64,000 bases of DNA from Paramoeba atlantica (GCA_977017575.1 CDRNVI010000039.1:186001-250000); one strand, 5' to 3'. Shown: positions 40,342 through 49,500, counted from the stretch's first letter. Notes: generated by a model from the letters alone, not told the origin. A program made the numbers and translations.

Positions 40342-42750
40342 CTAGCCAGCCTTTCTACTTTCATTCAGAATATTATGCAAAGCTGTTTTCCATTTTGGTG
40401 TTGCTACACTACTTTGTATATTCGGATTTTTCGAAGGAGGAACATTATTTCCAAGCTGACTAGACTTCAAAGATTTTTGAACAGGAGACGAATCTTCCAA
40501 GAAATCTTCCGCACCTAGATGAGCAATGTGATCACCAATTCGACGATGTAGAATGTCCTGGAGTTCATCTCGAGAGTAATGCGGATCAGTAACTGTTCTA
40601 GAATCCTCAAATGAAGACGACTTCGTTGGGAAAGTCTGATCAATTGTTTGACTCTCGCTGCGACTTACTATTTGTGAAGCGCGGGCTCCCAACGATAGAG
40701 TTATATCGTTGGCATCTACCTCACCAACGTTTTCTTCAGATGATGAAGTCTTCCGTGTCTTGCTCAAATTTGGTTGCAGTCTTCCCGCGTCTAGGATTAA
40801 ACCATTTCGACGCAACTTTTGCTCCCCACGAGCGATAATGTACTCTTCTACGCTATCTTCCATGATAAGACGATATACCACAACGTGATTTTTTTGTCCG
40901 ATGCGGTGGCAGCGGTCGATCGCCTGCATATCGTTCTGCGGATTGAAGTCACTGTCATATAGTATTACTGTATCTGCTGCTTGTAAATTAATTCCAACAC
41001 CTCCTGCGCGAGTACTAATCAATATGGTTGAAAAGCAAGCATCCGTCTGGAATTTGGATATTGCTAGAGAACGTTGCTCCAAACTCGTTCTGCCGTCTAG
41101 GCGTAAAACAGATGAAAGGCTTTGTGTCAACTCATAGTACTTACAGAGAACGTCGAGTACGCTAGTAAGTTGCGAAAAAACTACTACTTTGTGATTTTCC
41201 TTGCGTAAGTGGCATACTATTTCGTGAAACACTTGAAGTTTTCCACAGGTCTGAAACATGGAGTCTAATGTCCACATTTTCTTGAGGCTATTCATCGTAC
41301 TCCTCCTTGGGTTAAAATTTTCCACTATCATCCCACCAATCTGCATCTTATTGGCCTCTTGAACAAAAGAAGGAAAAAGAAAAGGGTGAGCGCATACCTT
41401 TCGCAAATGAACAAGTGTATTGTTGAGAGATTCCAGAGAACATGACCGAATTTTCGACATGCTACTCAAATTGTCACCTTTCGGAGATGGCATGGAACCG
41501 AGTTTACCTGCTTTCCCACGTAAAGAATCACCTCTCCTGGCCACTGCGCGGTAACATGCTTCTTGAAATGTGGTGAAGGGACACCTCAAAACTAACTCTG
41601 TCTTAGGAGGTAACGAAATACCTAGCTGAGACTTCAAACGCCTCAGCACAAAGGGTTTTAGTATATGATGCATGCGTGTCATTGCCTCGCGCTGTTGTGT
41701 ACTATGTAAAACTGTTGCATATACCTTGTCCTCTGAATAATCTTCTAAATTGTCCACCATAAACCACCCACCAAACTTCTGAAGAGCCGGAAAAACTTCG
41801 GGCATTACGAAATTAAGAATGGACCAAAGCTCAGATAGCTTGTTTTGCAACGGCGTACCCGTTAGAAGGACACGATTTTCAGTTTTCAAGTCTCGTAATT
41901 CTCGAATAAGCAAACAATCAAAACGCTTTAATCGGTGAGCTTCGTCGACGCTAAGCACGGACCATTGATATCGATGAAAGAAACTTTTGTCATGTAGGAT
42001 CAATGAGTAGCTTGTCAAAAGAATAAATCCACGAGAAATTTCATTAGAAAATTTTGTGGTCTTTGAGCGAAGATATTTCCGGATGCGTCGCCGTGACTCC
42101 TTATGACCAGTGTAGCACACAACGCGGAGAGACGGAGCCCATTTTTCAAACTCGTTTACCCAGTTCGTAAGCGTAGTCTTGGGAACAACGATGAGATGAG
42201 GACCGTGAATTCCATGATCCCATAATTCTGAAAGATATGCAATGAGTGTAATGGTTTTGCCCAAACCCATTTCATCCGCAAGAATTCCATTCATTCCATT
42301 AAGATAAAGCGACATTAGCCACTGTACAGCATACAATTGGTATGCATGTATTTTTCCTCCACTCAAAAGACGCGGTTGTTGTACATTATCGAGTTGATCT
42401 ATTTTACCATCACCAAAATGTTCACCTCTTCCAACCCTGTTATCTTGGGATAGCAAGGTTTCTCGCCACCGTCCCGTTTGCGAAGATACAAAATCTGAAA
42501 ATAAACTTGTCTTATGAAGCAAATCTTGCAATTCTGCATACGTCTCCTTAGCTAGTGTTGGTGCCTCAGACACAAGAACAGGATTATCTGGTTGAACATC
42601 ACTTAGAGCATTGTCGCATTCTTTTAGTACGAAATCATCTTCAGAGTCTAAAAGTGATTCATTCAGACATGAGCTTTCTGTTGTAAGCTTGCAAGATGAA
42701 TGCATGATTTCTTTTTCCTCACCCAGATCGCCTGCATCGATCTGCACCAT
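40342..42750 (-). CDS. HELLS: SNF2-family remodeler, HELLS/LSH/DDM1-like
   Basis: 802 residues. N-terminal ~125 residues are acidic and unordered. The helicase ATP-binding lobe holds DEMGLGKT (159-166), the DEAH box (269-272) and LLTGTPLQNKLSELWSILNF. A ~60-residue insertion (about 425-465) precedes the C-terminal lobe, which holds VVVFSQLTSVLDVL, STRAGGVGINLQAADTVILY and DRCHRIGQ. The ordering and wording of motifs (NGMNGILADEMGLGKT, FVLRRLKSQL, YDSDFNPQNDMQAIDRCHRI) are closest to LSH/HELLS/DDM1, remodelers that support DNA methylation and silencing of repeats in plants and animals. ISWI is the main alternative, but no HAND/SANT/SLIDE region follows. A pyrimidine tract plus AG lies about 30 nt upstream of the ATG. 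Confidence 0.85.
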   Translation of the reverse strand: MVQIDAGDLGEEKEIMHSSCKLTTESSCLNESLLDSEDDFVLKECDNALSDVQPDNPVLVSEAPTLAKETYAELQDLLHKTSLFSDFVSSQTGRWRETLLSQDNRVGRGEHFGDGKIDQLDNVQQPRLLSGGKIHAYQLYAVQWLMSLYLNGMNGILADEMGLGKTITLIAYLSELWDHGIHGPHLIVVPKTTLTNWVNEFEKWAPSLRVVCYTGHKESRRRIRKYLRSKTTKFSNEISRGFILLTSYSLILHDKSFFHRYQWSVLSVDEAHRLKRFDCLLIRELRDLKTENRVLLTGTPLQNKLSELWSILNFVMPEVFPALQKFGGWFMVDNLEDYSEDKVYATVLHSTQQREAMTRMHHILKPFVLRRLKSQLGISLPPKTELVLRCPFTTFQEACYRAVARRGDSLRGKAGKLGSMPSPKGDNLSSMSKIRSCSLESLNNTLVHLRKVCAHPFLFPSFVQEANKMQIGGMIVENFNPRRSTMNSLKKMWTLDSMFQTCGKLQVFHEIVCHLRKENHKVVVFSQLTSVLDVLCKYYELTQSLSSVLRLDGRTSLEQRSLAISKFQTDACFSTILISTRAGGVGINLQAADTVILYDSDFNPQNDMQAIDRCHRIGQKNHVVVYRLIMEDSVEEYIIARGEQKLRRNGLILDAGRLQPNLSKTRKTSSSEENVGEVDANDITLSLGARASQIVSRSESQTIDQTFPTKSSSFEDSRTVTDPHYSRDELQDILHRRIGDHIAHLGAEDFLEDSSPVQKSLKSSQLGNNVPPSKNPNIQSSVATPKWKTALHNILNESRKAG

Positions 42751-42780
42751 TTTACAAGTACATAAAATACCGTTGACGAA

Positions 42781-42800
42781 CTAACATTATTAAGAAAAAG
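42781..42800 (-). promoter_or_regulatory. Candidate trans-splice acceptor of the HELLS-like gene
   Basis: The minus strand reads CTTTTTCTTAATAATGTTAG, ending 30 nt before the ATG at 42750. A pyrimidine tract then AG fits spliced-leader acceptors. Inference only. Confidence 0.3.
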
Positions 42801-42866
42801 TTTATTGAGATTAAATAGATAAAATAAACAAATAAAGATCAAATAGATATTAAAATTTAATATCTA

Positions 42867-43216
42867 CCGTCAAAGTACTTATTAACAATAATAATAATTA
42901 ACGGAATGTTTTTTTGGGCAGAAATTATTCCGTTAATTATTATTCCAATGATTTTTACTAAATTTCTACAAAACTTTAAGCGTCAAGGGAAAAGTTCTGC
43001 TGATACGTCTTAATCGATTCTTCTTTTCGCGGTAACGTCGCTTTTTTTCTTCAGAAGAGAAATACTTCGAATTTTGTTGATGAACAGACCGCCCACTGAC
43101 TAAAATGTTTGTGAAGATTTTGGTGAAAATCTTAAAGAAAATAATTATTCCGTTAATAAGTATTCCGTTAATTTGTATTCCAATGATTTTTATTCTGTTA
43201 ATAAGTACTTTGACGG
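42867..43216. mobile_element. TTCCGTTAATAAGTA-type TA element
   Basis: 350 bp with perfect 20-bp inverted ends, CCGTCAAAGTACTTATTAAC, flanked by TA (42865-42866 and 43217-43218). The phrase ATTCCGTTAATAAGTATTCC and variants repeat inside both ends. No coding capacity. Confidence 0.85.
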
Positions 43217-43302
43217 TATTTGATCTTCATTTAACAAATAAATATTTAATAAATGTATAAATCTCTATTTAATAAATAGATAAATAAGATTTATTAAGAA
43301 AT

Positions 43303-43425
43303 AATTTTTCTTTTTTAGTCGCTTCGTTAAACGCGGTGGTTGTTTTCAACTTAGAAGGCACCACTGCTGGGCGCGTTGCGTTGAAAACTACCACAGCGTT
43401 TAACGAAGCCTAAAAAAGAAAAATT
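43303..43425. mobile_element. Stand-alone palindromic MITE, copy S2
   Basis: A 123-bp near-palindrome: AATTTTTCTTTTTTAG at the left and CTAAAAAAGAAAAATT at the right, arms continuing with GCTTCGTTAAACGCGGTGG and its inverse. The central ~40 bp (CTTAGAAGGCACCACTGC) is the loop. It is the same sequence that forms the terminal hairpin of the 0.9-kb elements. Confidence 0.8.
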
Positions 43426-43585
43426 GCTAAAAGCTAATGAATAATCTAAACCGGGGGACGGAATAATATTAAGATGCGGTTTATTATTAAGTTGCGGTTT
43501 ATTATTAAGTTAGACAAGTTATTATTAAGCTAGACAGGTTATTATTAAGCTGGACAAGTTATTATTAAGTTGTCAAGGGGTAGAA

Positions 43586-44503
43586 ATGCTTGATGACTCG
43601 TCGGACGTAATTGGTAGCGGAAGCGATGGAGAAAGTGAAAGTGCTAGCGAGAGCGAAAGTGAAAGCAATTGTGAAAGCGAATGTGAAAGTGTGAATTCAA
43701 GCGAAGAAGAAATAGGATATAATGTTGAAAGTGCGAGCGAAAGTAAAATTAAGAGTAATTCAACTTCGGATGATGAAGATAACGGAGCGGAGCTGACTGT
43801 TGGAGGTAAAGACAAGAACGAGCGCAAAAAACAACATTGCGTAGTATATACGGGGCGTCCTATAGACCAGGGTGTGCGCGGTCGAGTGGAACCCACGGCT
43901 AGACAAAAGCGTGTAATATATGAGAAGTGGATTTCCTGGTCGCAACAAGATCGAGATGCTTATGGATCACTCCGCAAGTTAAACTCTTGGATCGACAAGC
44001 GATTCCCTAAGAAACGTGTCCACATTTTTAACAAAAAGCAAGTTATGGCATACTCTAATATTCCTAGGCATAGTCAAAAGCGTAAAAGGCATGTAAAGGG
44101 GCATAAACTGAAATGGCTAAAACAACAATTGCATTATTTTATTCTTGGAGCTCGAGAGAACGATGCTTTGATAACAACCGAGATGGTGCGCCAAGAGGCA
44201 TTTCGCATGCTGAAAAAGGAAAACCGCAAATCACCAGAGCAGAACAAAGCACGGGGGATTACAAGAGTAAGCGAACGTTGGATAGGGAGATTCCTCCACT
44301 CTTACAAATGGTCTATAAGATTAGTAAAGAGATCAACTCAGCTATCAAGTGAAGAGATAAAGAAAAGAATTCATTCCTTTCATACGTTTGCCTATCGTTG
44401 TCTTAACACATTTGGCACAGAGAACAACATATCCGTCGGACCGCCCGCCAAAAAAGATAATGGATGCATAATGCCGTTGCCCGAGCGCACGAACAAGTTA
44501 TAA
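43586..44503 (+). CDS. CENP-B/Tc5-type HTH DNA-binding protein of the transposon
   Basis: 305 residues. Residues 1-70 are acidic Ser/Glu repeats. Residues ~105-165 look like a first helix-turn-helix (RQKRVIYEKWISW to KKQVMAYSNIPRHSQ). Residues ~175-270 match the CENP-B/Tc5 HTH: LHYFILGARENDALITTEMV, then VSERWIGRFLHSYKWSIRL and EEIKKRIHSFH, the W-x-x-R-F-x-x-x-x-x-x-S-x-R block being diagnostic. In pogo/Tigger transposases these two HTHs are followed by a DDE domain; here the protein stops 35 residues later. It is the only plus-strand gene I support in the window and belongs to the element, not to the host array. It probably binds the repeated phrases near the element ends. Confidence 0.8.
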   Translation: MLDDSSDVIGSGSDGESESASESESESNCESECESVNSSEEEIGYNVESASESKIKSNSTSDDEDNGAELTVGGKDKNERKKQHCVVYTGRPIDQGVRGRVEPTARQKRVIYEKWISWSQQDRDAYGSLRKLNSWIDKRFPKKRVHIFNKKQVMAYSNIPRHSQKRKRHVKGHKLKWLKQQLHYFILGARENDALITTEMVRQEAFRMLKKENRKSPEQNKARGITRVSERWIGRFLHSYKWSIRLVKRSTQLSSEEIKKRIHSFHTFAYRCLNTFGTENNISVGPPAKKDNGCIMPLPERTNKL

Positions 44504-44790
44504 ACCTCGACAACGACTCTCTTGATGAATCAGGGACCCTTTCCTCTTCTATGAACGTTGTTCAACAATTCAAAAGCTTGGGGTACATGTATATCGACCC
44601 TCGTGATGCATCGTGGTCGCATGTGAAATGTTTAGAAGGATATGTCTTTGTTCCACCAAGCGATGACGATGAGAGAGACGAAGCTAGGAGAATCGAAGAT
44701 GCCTTTAAGCGTGGGAAAAGCGTCCAGGCACGAAAATCATTCCAAGGACGGCTCGATAAATGGTGTAACCCACGACGCTCCACCGAATAA
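44464..44790 (+). CDS. Transposon ORF2, unknown
   Basis: 108 codons overlapping the end of ORF1 by 40 bp in another frame. The encoded sequence (including FKSLGYMYIDPRDASWSHV and LEGYVFVPPSDDDERDEARR) is hydrophilic and ends in a basic tail. It has no recognised domain and none of the spacing of a DDE catalytic core. It may be a separate protein, or the continuation of ORF1 by frameshift; the overlap allows either. The next stop is followed by AT-rich sequence and the right-end phrase array. Confidence 0.4.
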   Translation: MHNAVARAHEQVINLDNDSLDESGTLSSSMNVVQQFKSLGYMYIDPRDASWSHVKCLEGYVFVPPSDDDERDEARRIEDAFKRGKSVQARKSFQGRLDKWCNPRRSTE

Positions 44791-45149
44791 AGGTAAAGAA
44801 AAGAATGATTTATGAAGTTTATGAAGTCGGGTAAAGATTCAGATAAAAAAAATATTGTTAAAGATTGCATACATAAAAAAACAATTTGTTAATTTTATTA
44901 CAAACTTAATAATAACCCGCCGACAAGCTAATATTAAGTTTCAAAAAGTTGACAGGTTATTATTAAGTTTGACAGGTTATTATTAAGTTTGACAGGTTAT
45001 TATTAAGTTGTCAAGTTATTATTAAGTTTCAGCAACTTAATATTATTCCGTCCCCCGGTTTATTTTTTCATCAATCTACCTTTTGGGTAAAAAAGCCCGA
45101 TTTTTGGGCGAAAAATGCGAAATTTTACCCCAAATTAGGGCCGTTTTTG

Positions 45150-46346
45150 ATGCATTACCAGTAGGGGTAGGAAGTGCACCTAGCTGAGATCCGAAACTCT
45201 CAAAATACGACTTAGGAATCGATTTTGGAAAAACTTTGTTTTCACTTTTTTTGGGTCATAAAATTTCGGAATTTTCGAACTTGTCGGACCCCTCCTGCGC
45301 ATACCAGGAGGGGTCACCCCCAGGTGGGGGGGGGGTGGAAAATTATCGCCGCGGCATACTCTACCACTTTCCAGGGCTTGATTTCGAAAATCAAGATTTT
45401 GAAAATTTCAAAAAACGACGTATGCCCCTCCCCCCTGGACCTCCCATTTTTTTCAATTTCTTTTTTCAGTTTTGGACCACCGGGACCCCCTTTTGTATTT
45501 TTTTCTTCTATTATAAATTCTTCTTTATTACTGTGTTCCTCTTTATATTTTCACTGTTTTTGTTCGATTTTTTTGCAATAAGCAAGGGTAGAGCGGTAGT
45601 TAGAGGGCTGAAACCAGTAAAATGCAAACCCAGGCAAACCCAGTCAGGTCCCAAAAAAACCTATGGCAAAGGTACTTGGCGTTTTTTCGGCTATGGAGTT
45701 CGCTGGAGAATCCGGGTGGGGGGTCTAGGGGGTTCCAGGGGGATATACATATATACATGTATGTATGGAAGCTATAGGGGAGGCGAAGCCGGGTCCAGGT
45801 TGGGGGCGCAGGGAGCGTGTAGGGAGCGAGTACCCTGTAATGGGGTGTCTCCCCTGAGTGCGTGAATGGAAACACTCATTCATCTTGCCACTGGAAGGTG
45901 GCCGGCTCACTCGATCAAGAAAAGCCTTCCGGTTGGACACCGGGTGGTGGCAAAGATTTCTCCAAATAAAAAAAAGGAACAAAGGCATTTGCTAGGAACG
46001 AGATCTATCAAACACAATGAAAACAAGCTAAAATGCGAGATAAAATATTTTGACAACGCATAAAACGACAAAAAAAGCGAGAAGAAATTATGTGTTTCAG
46101 AAAAATGACCCCCGGAAACCAAGTATTTTGGACCCAGGGGGAACCAGGGGGTCCCTACATAAACAAGGCGGCAAAGCTATTCACCAGGGGAACGAGATCT
46201 ATTCAATGCTGCAAAAATGAGAAAAAAACAGACAAAGAAATCAAATTTCCGCAAGGGGGAAGATATTTTGAAAGCACTGTACAATATTGAAAATGAGAAA
46301 ACCCAGGCAAACCAAGGTGGTTTCAGCCCTCTTATACAACTACCGC
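45150..46346 (-). mobile_element. Hairpin-ended element, copy 7 (diverged, with insertion)
   Basis: A diverged relative of the 0.9-kb element: recognisable pieces are TCGGACCCCTCCTGCGCATA (core), CAGTTTTGGACCACCGGGA and the A/T-rich stretch running to AGAGCGGTAGTT. Its terminal short hairpin is split by the 729-bp element 45603-46331: the two halves, GAGCGGTAGTTA and TACAACTACCGC, are at 45592-45602 and 46335-46346. The long hairpin end is not recognisable, so the left border is approximate. Confidence 0.65.
45603..46331. mobile_element. 729-bp element with TTA duplication (Harbinger-like MITE)
   Basis: Perfect 14-bp inverted ends, GAGGGCTGAAACCA, flanked on both sides by TTA (45600-45602 and 46332-46334). 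A 3-bp TTA/TAA duplication is typical of PIF/Harbinger transposons. It is inserted in the middle of the short terminal hairpin of copy 7. The inside holds two copies of the dispersed CGCTAGG-x-GAGATCT motif (45982 and 46181). The minor repeat AAACCCAGGCAAACC lies near both ends in the same orientation. A related fragment is at 58410-58448. No coding capacity was recognised. Confidence 0.8.
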
Positions 46347-46525
46347 AATAACCCAAATTAGCGGCATAAATAGAATAACTTACAGTGTATTTCTGACCAA
46401 AAAATCTGTCAATTAATTGCGCTAATGCATGTTACGCTATAAAAAGGTACTTTAATCTATGTTTTTTTACATGGCAAAGAATGCAGAATAATTTAAACTA
46501 GACAATTTATACCAGTACATCTTGA

Positions 46526-47933
46526 CTAATTGCCAAAGCAATATGTGACACAATGTGGAACTGATCCATCGAGGGAAGATAATTCAGCATCAATATGTAG
46601 AAACATAAGACTCTCTGGCAACATGCTGAAATCAGCTGGCCCCAAGAAGGGATTCCCATCAACGTCCAAGCGCTGCAGACAGGAGGGTAGACATGTTAAA
46701 TCGAGACGACCTTCCAATTTATTGCCATCAATTTTAATTTCACGCACAGTATGAGGAATATGTGACCAATTAAGAGTACCACCAAGCCCCATACTCCTCC
46801 AAATAATTTCTTTTTTAGGCTCTTCGTTAAACGCGGTGGTTGCTTTCAACTTAGAAGTCACTCATGCTGCGCGCTTCGCGTTGAAAACTACCGCCGCGTT
46901 TAACGAAGAGCCTAAAAAAGAAAATTTAGCCTGGAAAACGGAAAGATTATAGCCAAAAATAGCCGAATTTCGGGTACAAATGGGGTCATTTTCGCATATT
47001 TTTGCTCTCAGAGCACTAAATCCGACATTTGCGCGTGGGAAATCACTCGCACGCATGAATGAAAGCCTACCGAACGTATTGGGTAGAGAATGCGACTCCA
47101 ACCATACCATTCTTTCGACACAAAAATGCCCCTTTAGGTCCGAAAAATACTTTTTCACCTTTTGTGGTCAAAAATGGGTCATTTTGAGGGGCGCACCACA
47201 GTTCGAAGAAGTGATACCTTGCGAAAACAACTGCGTAGAAAGCTAGTGTAGGTCCCAAACTATCAAAATACAATAGGGGAAACCATTTTGGAAAAATATT
47301 TTTTTTGTCATTTTTTTCGCCAAGTTGAATTTTTTTTCAAAAAATTTTTTCCGAAAAAATCCGAACTTGGCGGACCCGTCCTGCGGATACGCGGGGGGGT
47401 CACCCCCGGGTAGGGGGGTGGAAAATGCGCGCCAAGACCCCGGCTACCCTTTCTGCAGTTTTTTTTCGAAAACTAATTTTTTCGAAAAAATTTGATCGAC
47501 CATGCCCCCCCCCCCTGGACCCCCCCCCTGGACCCCCCCCCTGGACCCCCCATTTTTTTCAAATTTTTTTTTCAGTTTTGGACCACCGGAGCCCCCTTTT
47601 ATATTTTTTTCTTCTATTATATTACTGTGTTCCTCTTTATATTTTCACTGTTTTTGTTCACTTTTTTTTCAATAATCGAGTGTAGAGCGGTAGTTTTACA
47701 ACCACCGCAATTTGTATTACATTTCCTTTCGCATCAAGTGTGATACCTTCCCACTCGGCCAAAGGAACATCTGGCTTCCAAGTGGAATGTAAGTTCGACA
47801 TATTAGCTATGAGTTTCATAAGGTGAAATTCCTGAGGAAGTTGTGTTCCTTTGACCTTTGAGGAACGACTTTGTTGTCCACAATCACTGCAGGAGATCAT
47901 AGAAAAATAACCAGAATTGTAAGGAAATTCCAC
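46526..47933 (-). CDS. Leucine-rich repeat protein gene split by a mobile element
   Basis: Two minus-strand pieces belong together. The first, 47933-47709 (75 codons), encodes the cap region of an LRR protein (KVKGTQLPQEFHLMKLI, then AEWEGITLDAKGNVIQI). The second, 46804-46526 (92 codons plus stop), continues IWRSMGLGGTLNWSHIP and about three LRRs. The neighbouring paralogue at 53254-54096 reads KGQVSKIMWNAQNLEGTI across the same point, so the junction V-I-Q-I-I-W is the uninterrupted state. Between them sit the 899-bp hairpin-ended element and one copy of a 5-bp duplication (AATTT). Either the gene is broken, or the element is spliced out. The cap lacks the two Cys of the other LRR proteins, and with only ~167 aa it is the shortest of the three. 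Confidence 0.75.
46810..47708 (-). mobile_element. Hairpin-ended element, copy 4 (inside an LRR gene)
   Basis: 899 bp, flanked by the 5-bp duplication AATTT (46805-46809 and 47709-47713). In the sense of the host gene it starts GCGGTGGTTGTAAAACTACC (short hairpin) and ends ...CGAAGAGCCTAAAAAAG (end of the long hairpin). The core and interior match copies 2, 3 and 5 closely. It is the copy that best defines the ends of the family. Confidence 0.9.
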
Positions 47934-48047
47934 AGAAAGTAATAGAGGATATAGGATGCTAGGATACGGGTATAAAACCGAGACCAGGTGTCCTTGGTTA
48001 GCACTTTTCGATTTCTAAAAAGCAAACTTTGGTTTAAAGCTATTATC

Positions 48048-48560
48048 GCGGTAGTTGTATAACTGTAACCCCAACTATACCGCTCCACCTTCGGTTATTG
48101 AAAAGTAGTGAACAAAGAGAGTGAATAATAGAGAGGAACACATTACAATGTAGTAAATTTAGTATCTTCGTTAAGCGCAGTGGTTGTTTTCAACTTAGAA
48201 GTCACACATGCTGCGCGCTTCGCGTTGAAAACTACCACCGCGTTTAACGAAGAGCCTAAAAAAGAAAATTTGGCCTGGAAAGCTGAAGGAAACGGAAGGA
48301 GTTAAGCCAAGGAAAGCTCATTTTGTTAGCCCTGTCGCAGCTACAATAAAGGGTGTCTTACGAAAAAACGTCGTAAAAGGCGAGTAGAGGTCTCAAACTC
48401 TCGAAACACAATAGGGGAAAAGTTTTGGAAAAAATACCCCTTTTTACCATTTTTTTAATTTTTTTTGCGTGAAAAGTCCGAAATTGGCGGACCCGTCCTG
48501 CGCATACGAGGGGGGGGGCACCCCCGGGTATGAGGGTGTAAAATGCGTGCCAATCCCCCG
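48048..48560. mobile_element. Hairpin-ended element, copy 6 (diverged, rearranged)
   Basis: Left part 48048-48160 is a diverged short-hairpin end (GCGGTAGTTGTATAACTG then ...AACTATACCGC). It passes directly into the long hairpin (48164-48270) and then into a diverged core (AATTGGCGGACCCGTCCTGC to GCGTGCCAATCCCCC, 48481-48556). The order and orientation differ from full copies, so it is two ends brought together or a rearranged copy. An AT-rich foldback (TTTTATAGTAAAAAAAGT and its inverse) lies just after, at 48602-48690. Confidence 0.65.
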
Positions 48561-49320
48561 GCTACCCAACTTTTTTCCCTTTTTCAGGGTTCGCGGAAAC
48601 TTTTTTATAGTAAAAAAAGTTTTTTTCAGTGGATGAAAGTTACTTTAAAGTACTTTTTATACTTTTTTTTACTATAAAACTTTCAAAAACGTTTTTTTCC
48701 GTTTACCCAAAAATTCGGTAGAGTAGTACTGCCATGACCTTTTCTTTGCGCTCGAACTTCAGGTTACCTGTTATTGCAGGGGAATTGAAAGCGAAGGAAG
48801 GCGAAAGGGAAGATGGGTGGAAGGGAAGTCTGCGTGAAGGGGGTGAAGAGGGTGAAAGGGAATGAAGGATCTCACATTACGCGAATAGGTAATTTTCCAT
48901 TGAGTGAGTTGACAGTAAGAAAAAAATGTGCGTAAAGAAAGATAGTAAAAATGCTACTAAACAGTGCAACTGATTCGCGAAATGCAGTAAAAATCAAAAA
49001 AATACGTCATATCAGCCCAAATGCAAAATTGAATACGAAGCATTCGAACACCGAGAAAAGAATCGCGCCTCAACTGCCAATGTGACATCGATTGGTGTTG
49101 ACATTTTCAATCAATTTTCAATAAATACGACACTGTAGACACCTGGAGAGATCAGAAAGTTCGAACTCTTAATCAGTTAGATATCAGCCCAAATGATAAC
49201 TTAGACACGAAAAACTTTAACATAAGTAATGTAAATAAATAATGTAAGTAAATAAAGTAAACAAATAGTTTCAAACTTTTATTATATAAATTTTAGAAAA
49301 TTGCAGATAAATCAACTGTT
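48561..49320. other. Gene-free stretch
   Basis: After the 48602-48690 foldback there is a GAAGG-rich patch (48788-48865: GGAAGGCGAAAGGGAAG, GGGTGAAGAGGGTGAAAGG) and AT-rich DNA. The phrase ATATCAGCCCAAATG occurs twice, at about 49009 and 49182. No gene is supported. Confidence 0.45.
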
Positions 49321-49500
49321 TCCTAGCACCCACGCCTCTTGTGATCCAAATCATAATCGGCAGCATGTATCCTTGTTACTCGGGGGTATGCTTTTTCGGC
49401 GAGAAAAGACCTTGTTAAGAAAAATTCTTGTTACTGAGGGTCAGCCCAAAAAGGGCCAAGTCTCTGTTCTTGGGGGATCTATTACGGGGGGTATATACGG
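49320..49500. mobile_element. CCCCAGTAA-type element, copy d (diverged)
   Basis: The right end GGGGGGTATATACGG lies next to TA (49501-49502), with internal phrases CTTGTTACTGAGGGTCAGCC and CTTGTTACTCGGGGG. The left border is unclear. Confidence 0.6.

Larger units (their letters stand above)
43449..45060 (+). mobile_element. 1.6-kb TA transposon with CENP-B-type ORF
   Basis: 1612 bp. Perfect 25-bp inverted ends (AACCGGGGGACGGAATAATA continuing TTAAG) at 43449-43473 and 45036-45060, flanked by TA duplications (43447-43448 and 45061-45062). Inside both ends lie direct, not inverted, tandem copies of GACAGGTTATTATTAAG-like phrases: five at 43476-43572 and four at 44963-45028. The centre carries ORF1 (CENP-B-type DNA-binding protein) and overlapping ORF2. 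Intact ends suggest recent movement. No DDE catalytic domain is recognisable, so it is either non-autonomous or works by an unknown protein. Confidence 0.85.

Noticed and set aside
43586-44503. Host centromere protein CENP-B
   Set aside because: The ORF lies inside a transposon with intact ends and on the opposite strand to host genes; CENP-B-like HTHs are standard in pogo-type transposases.
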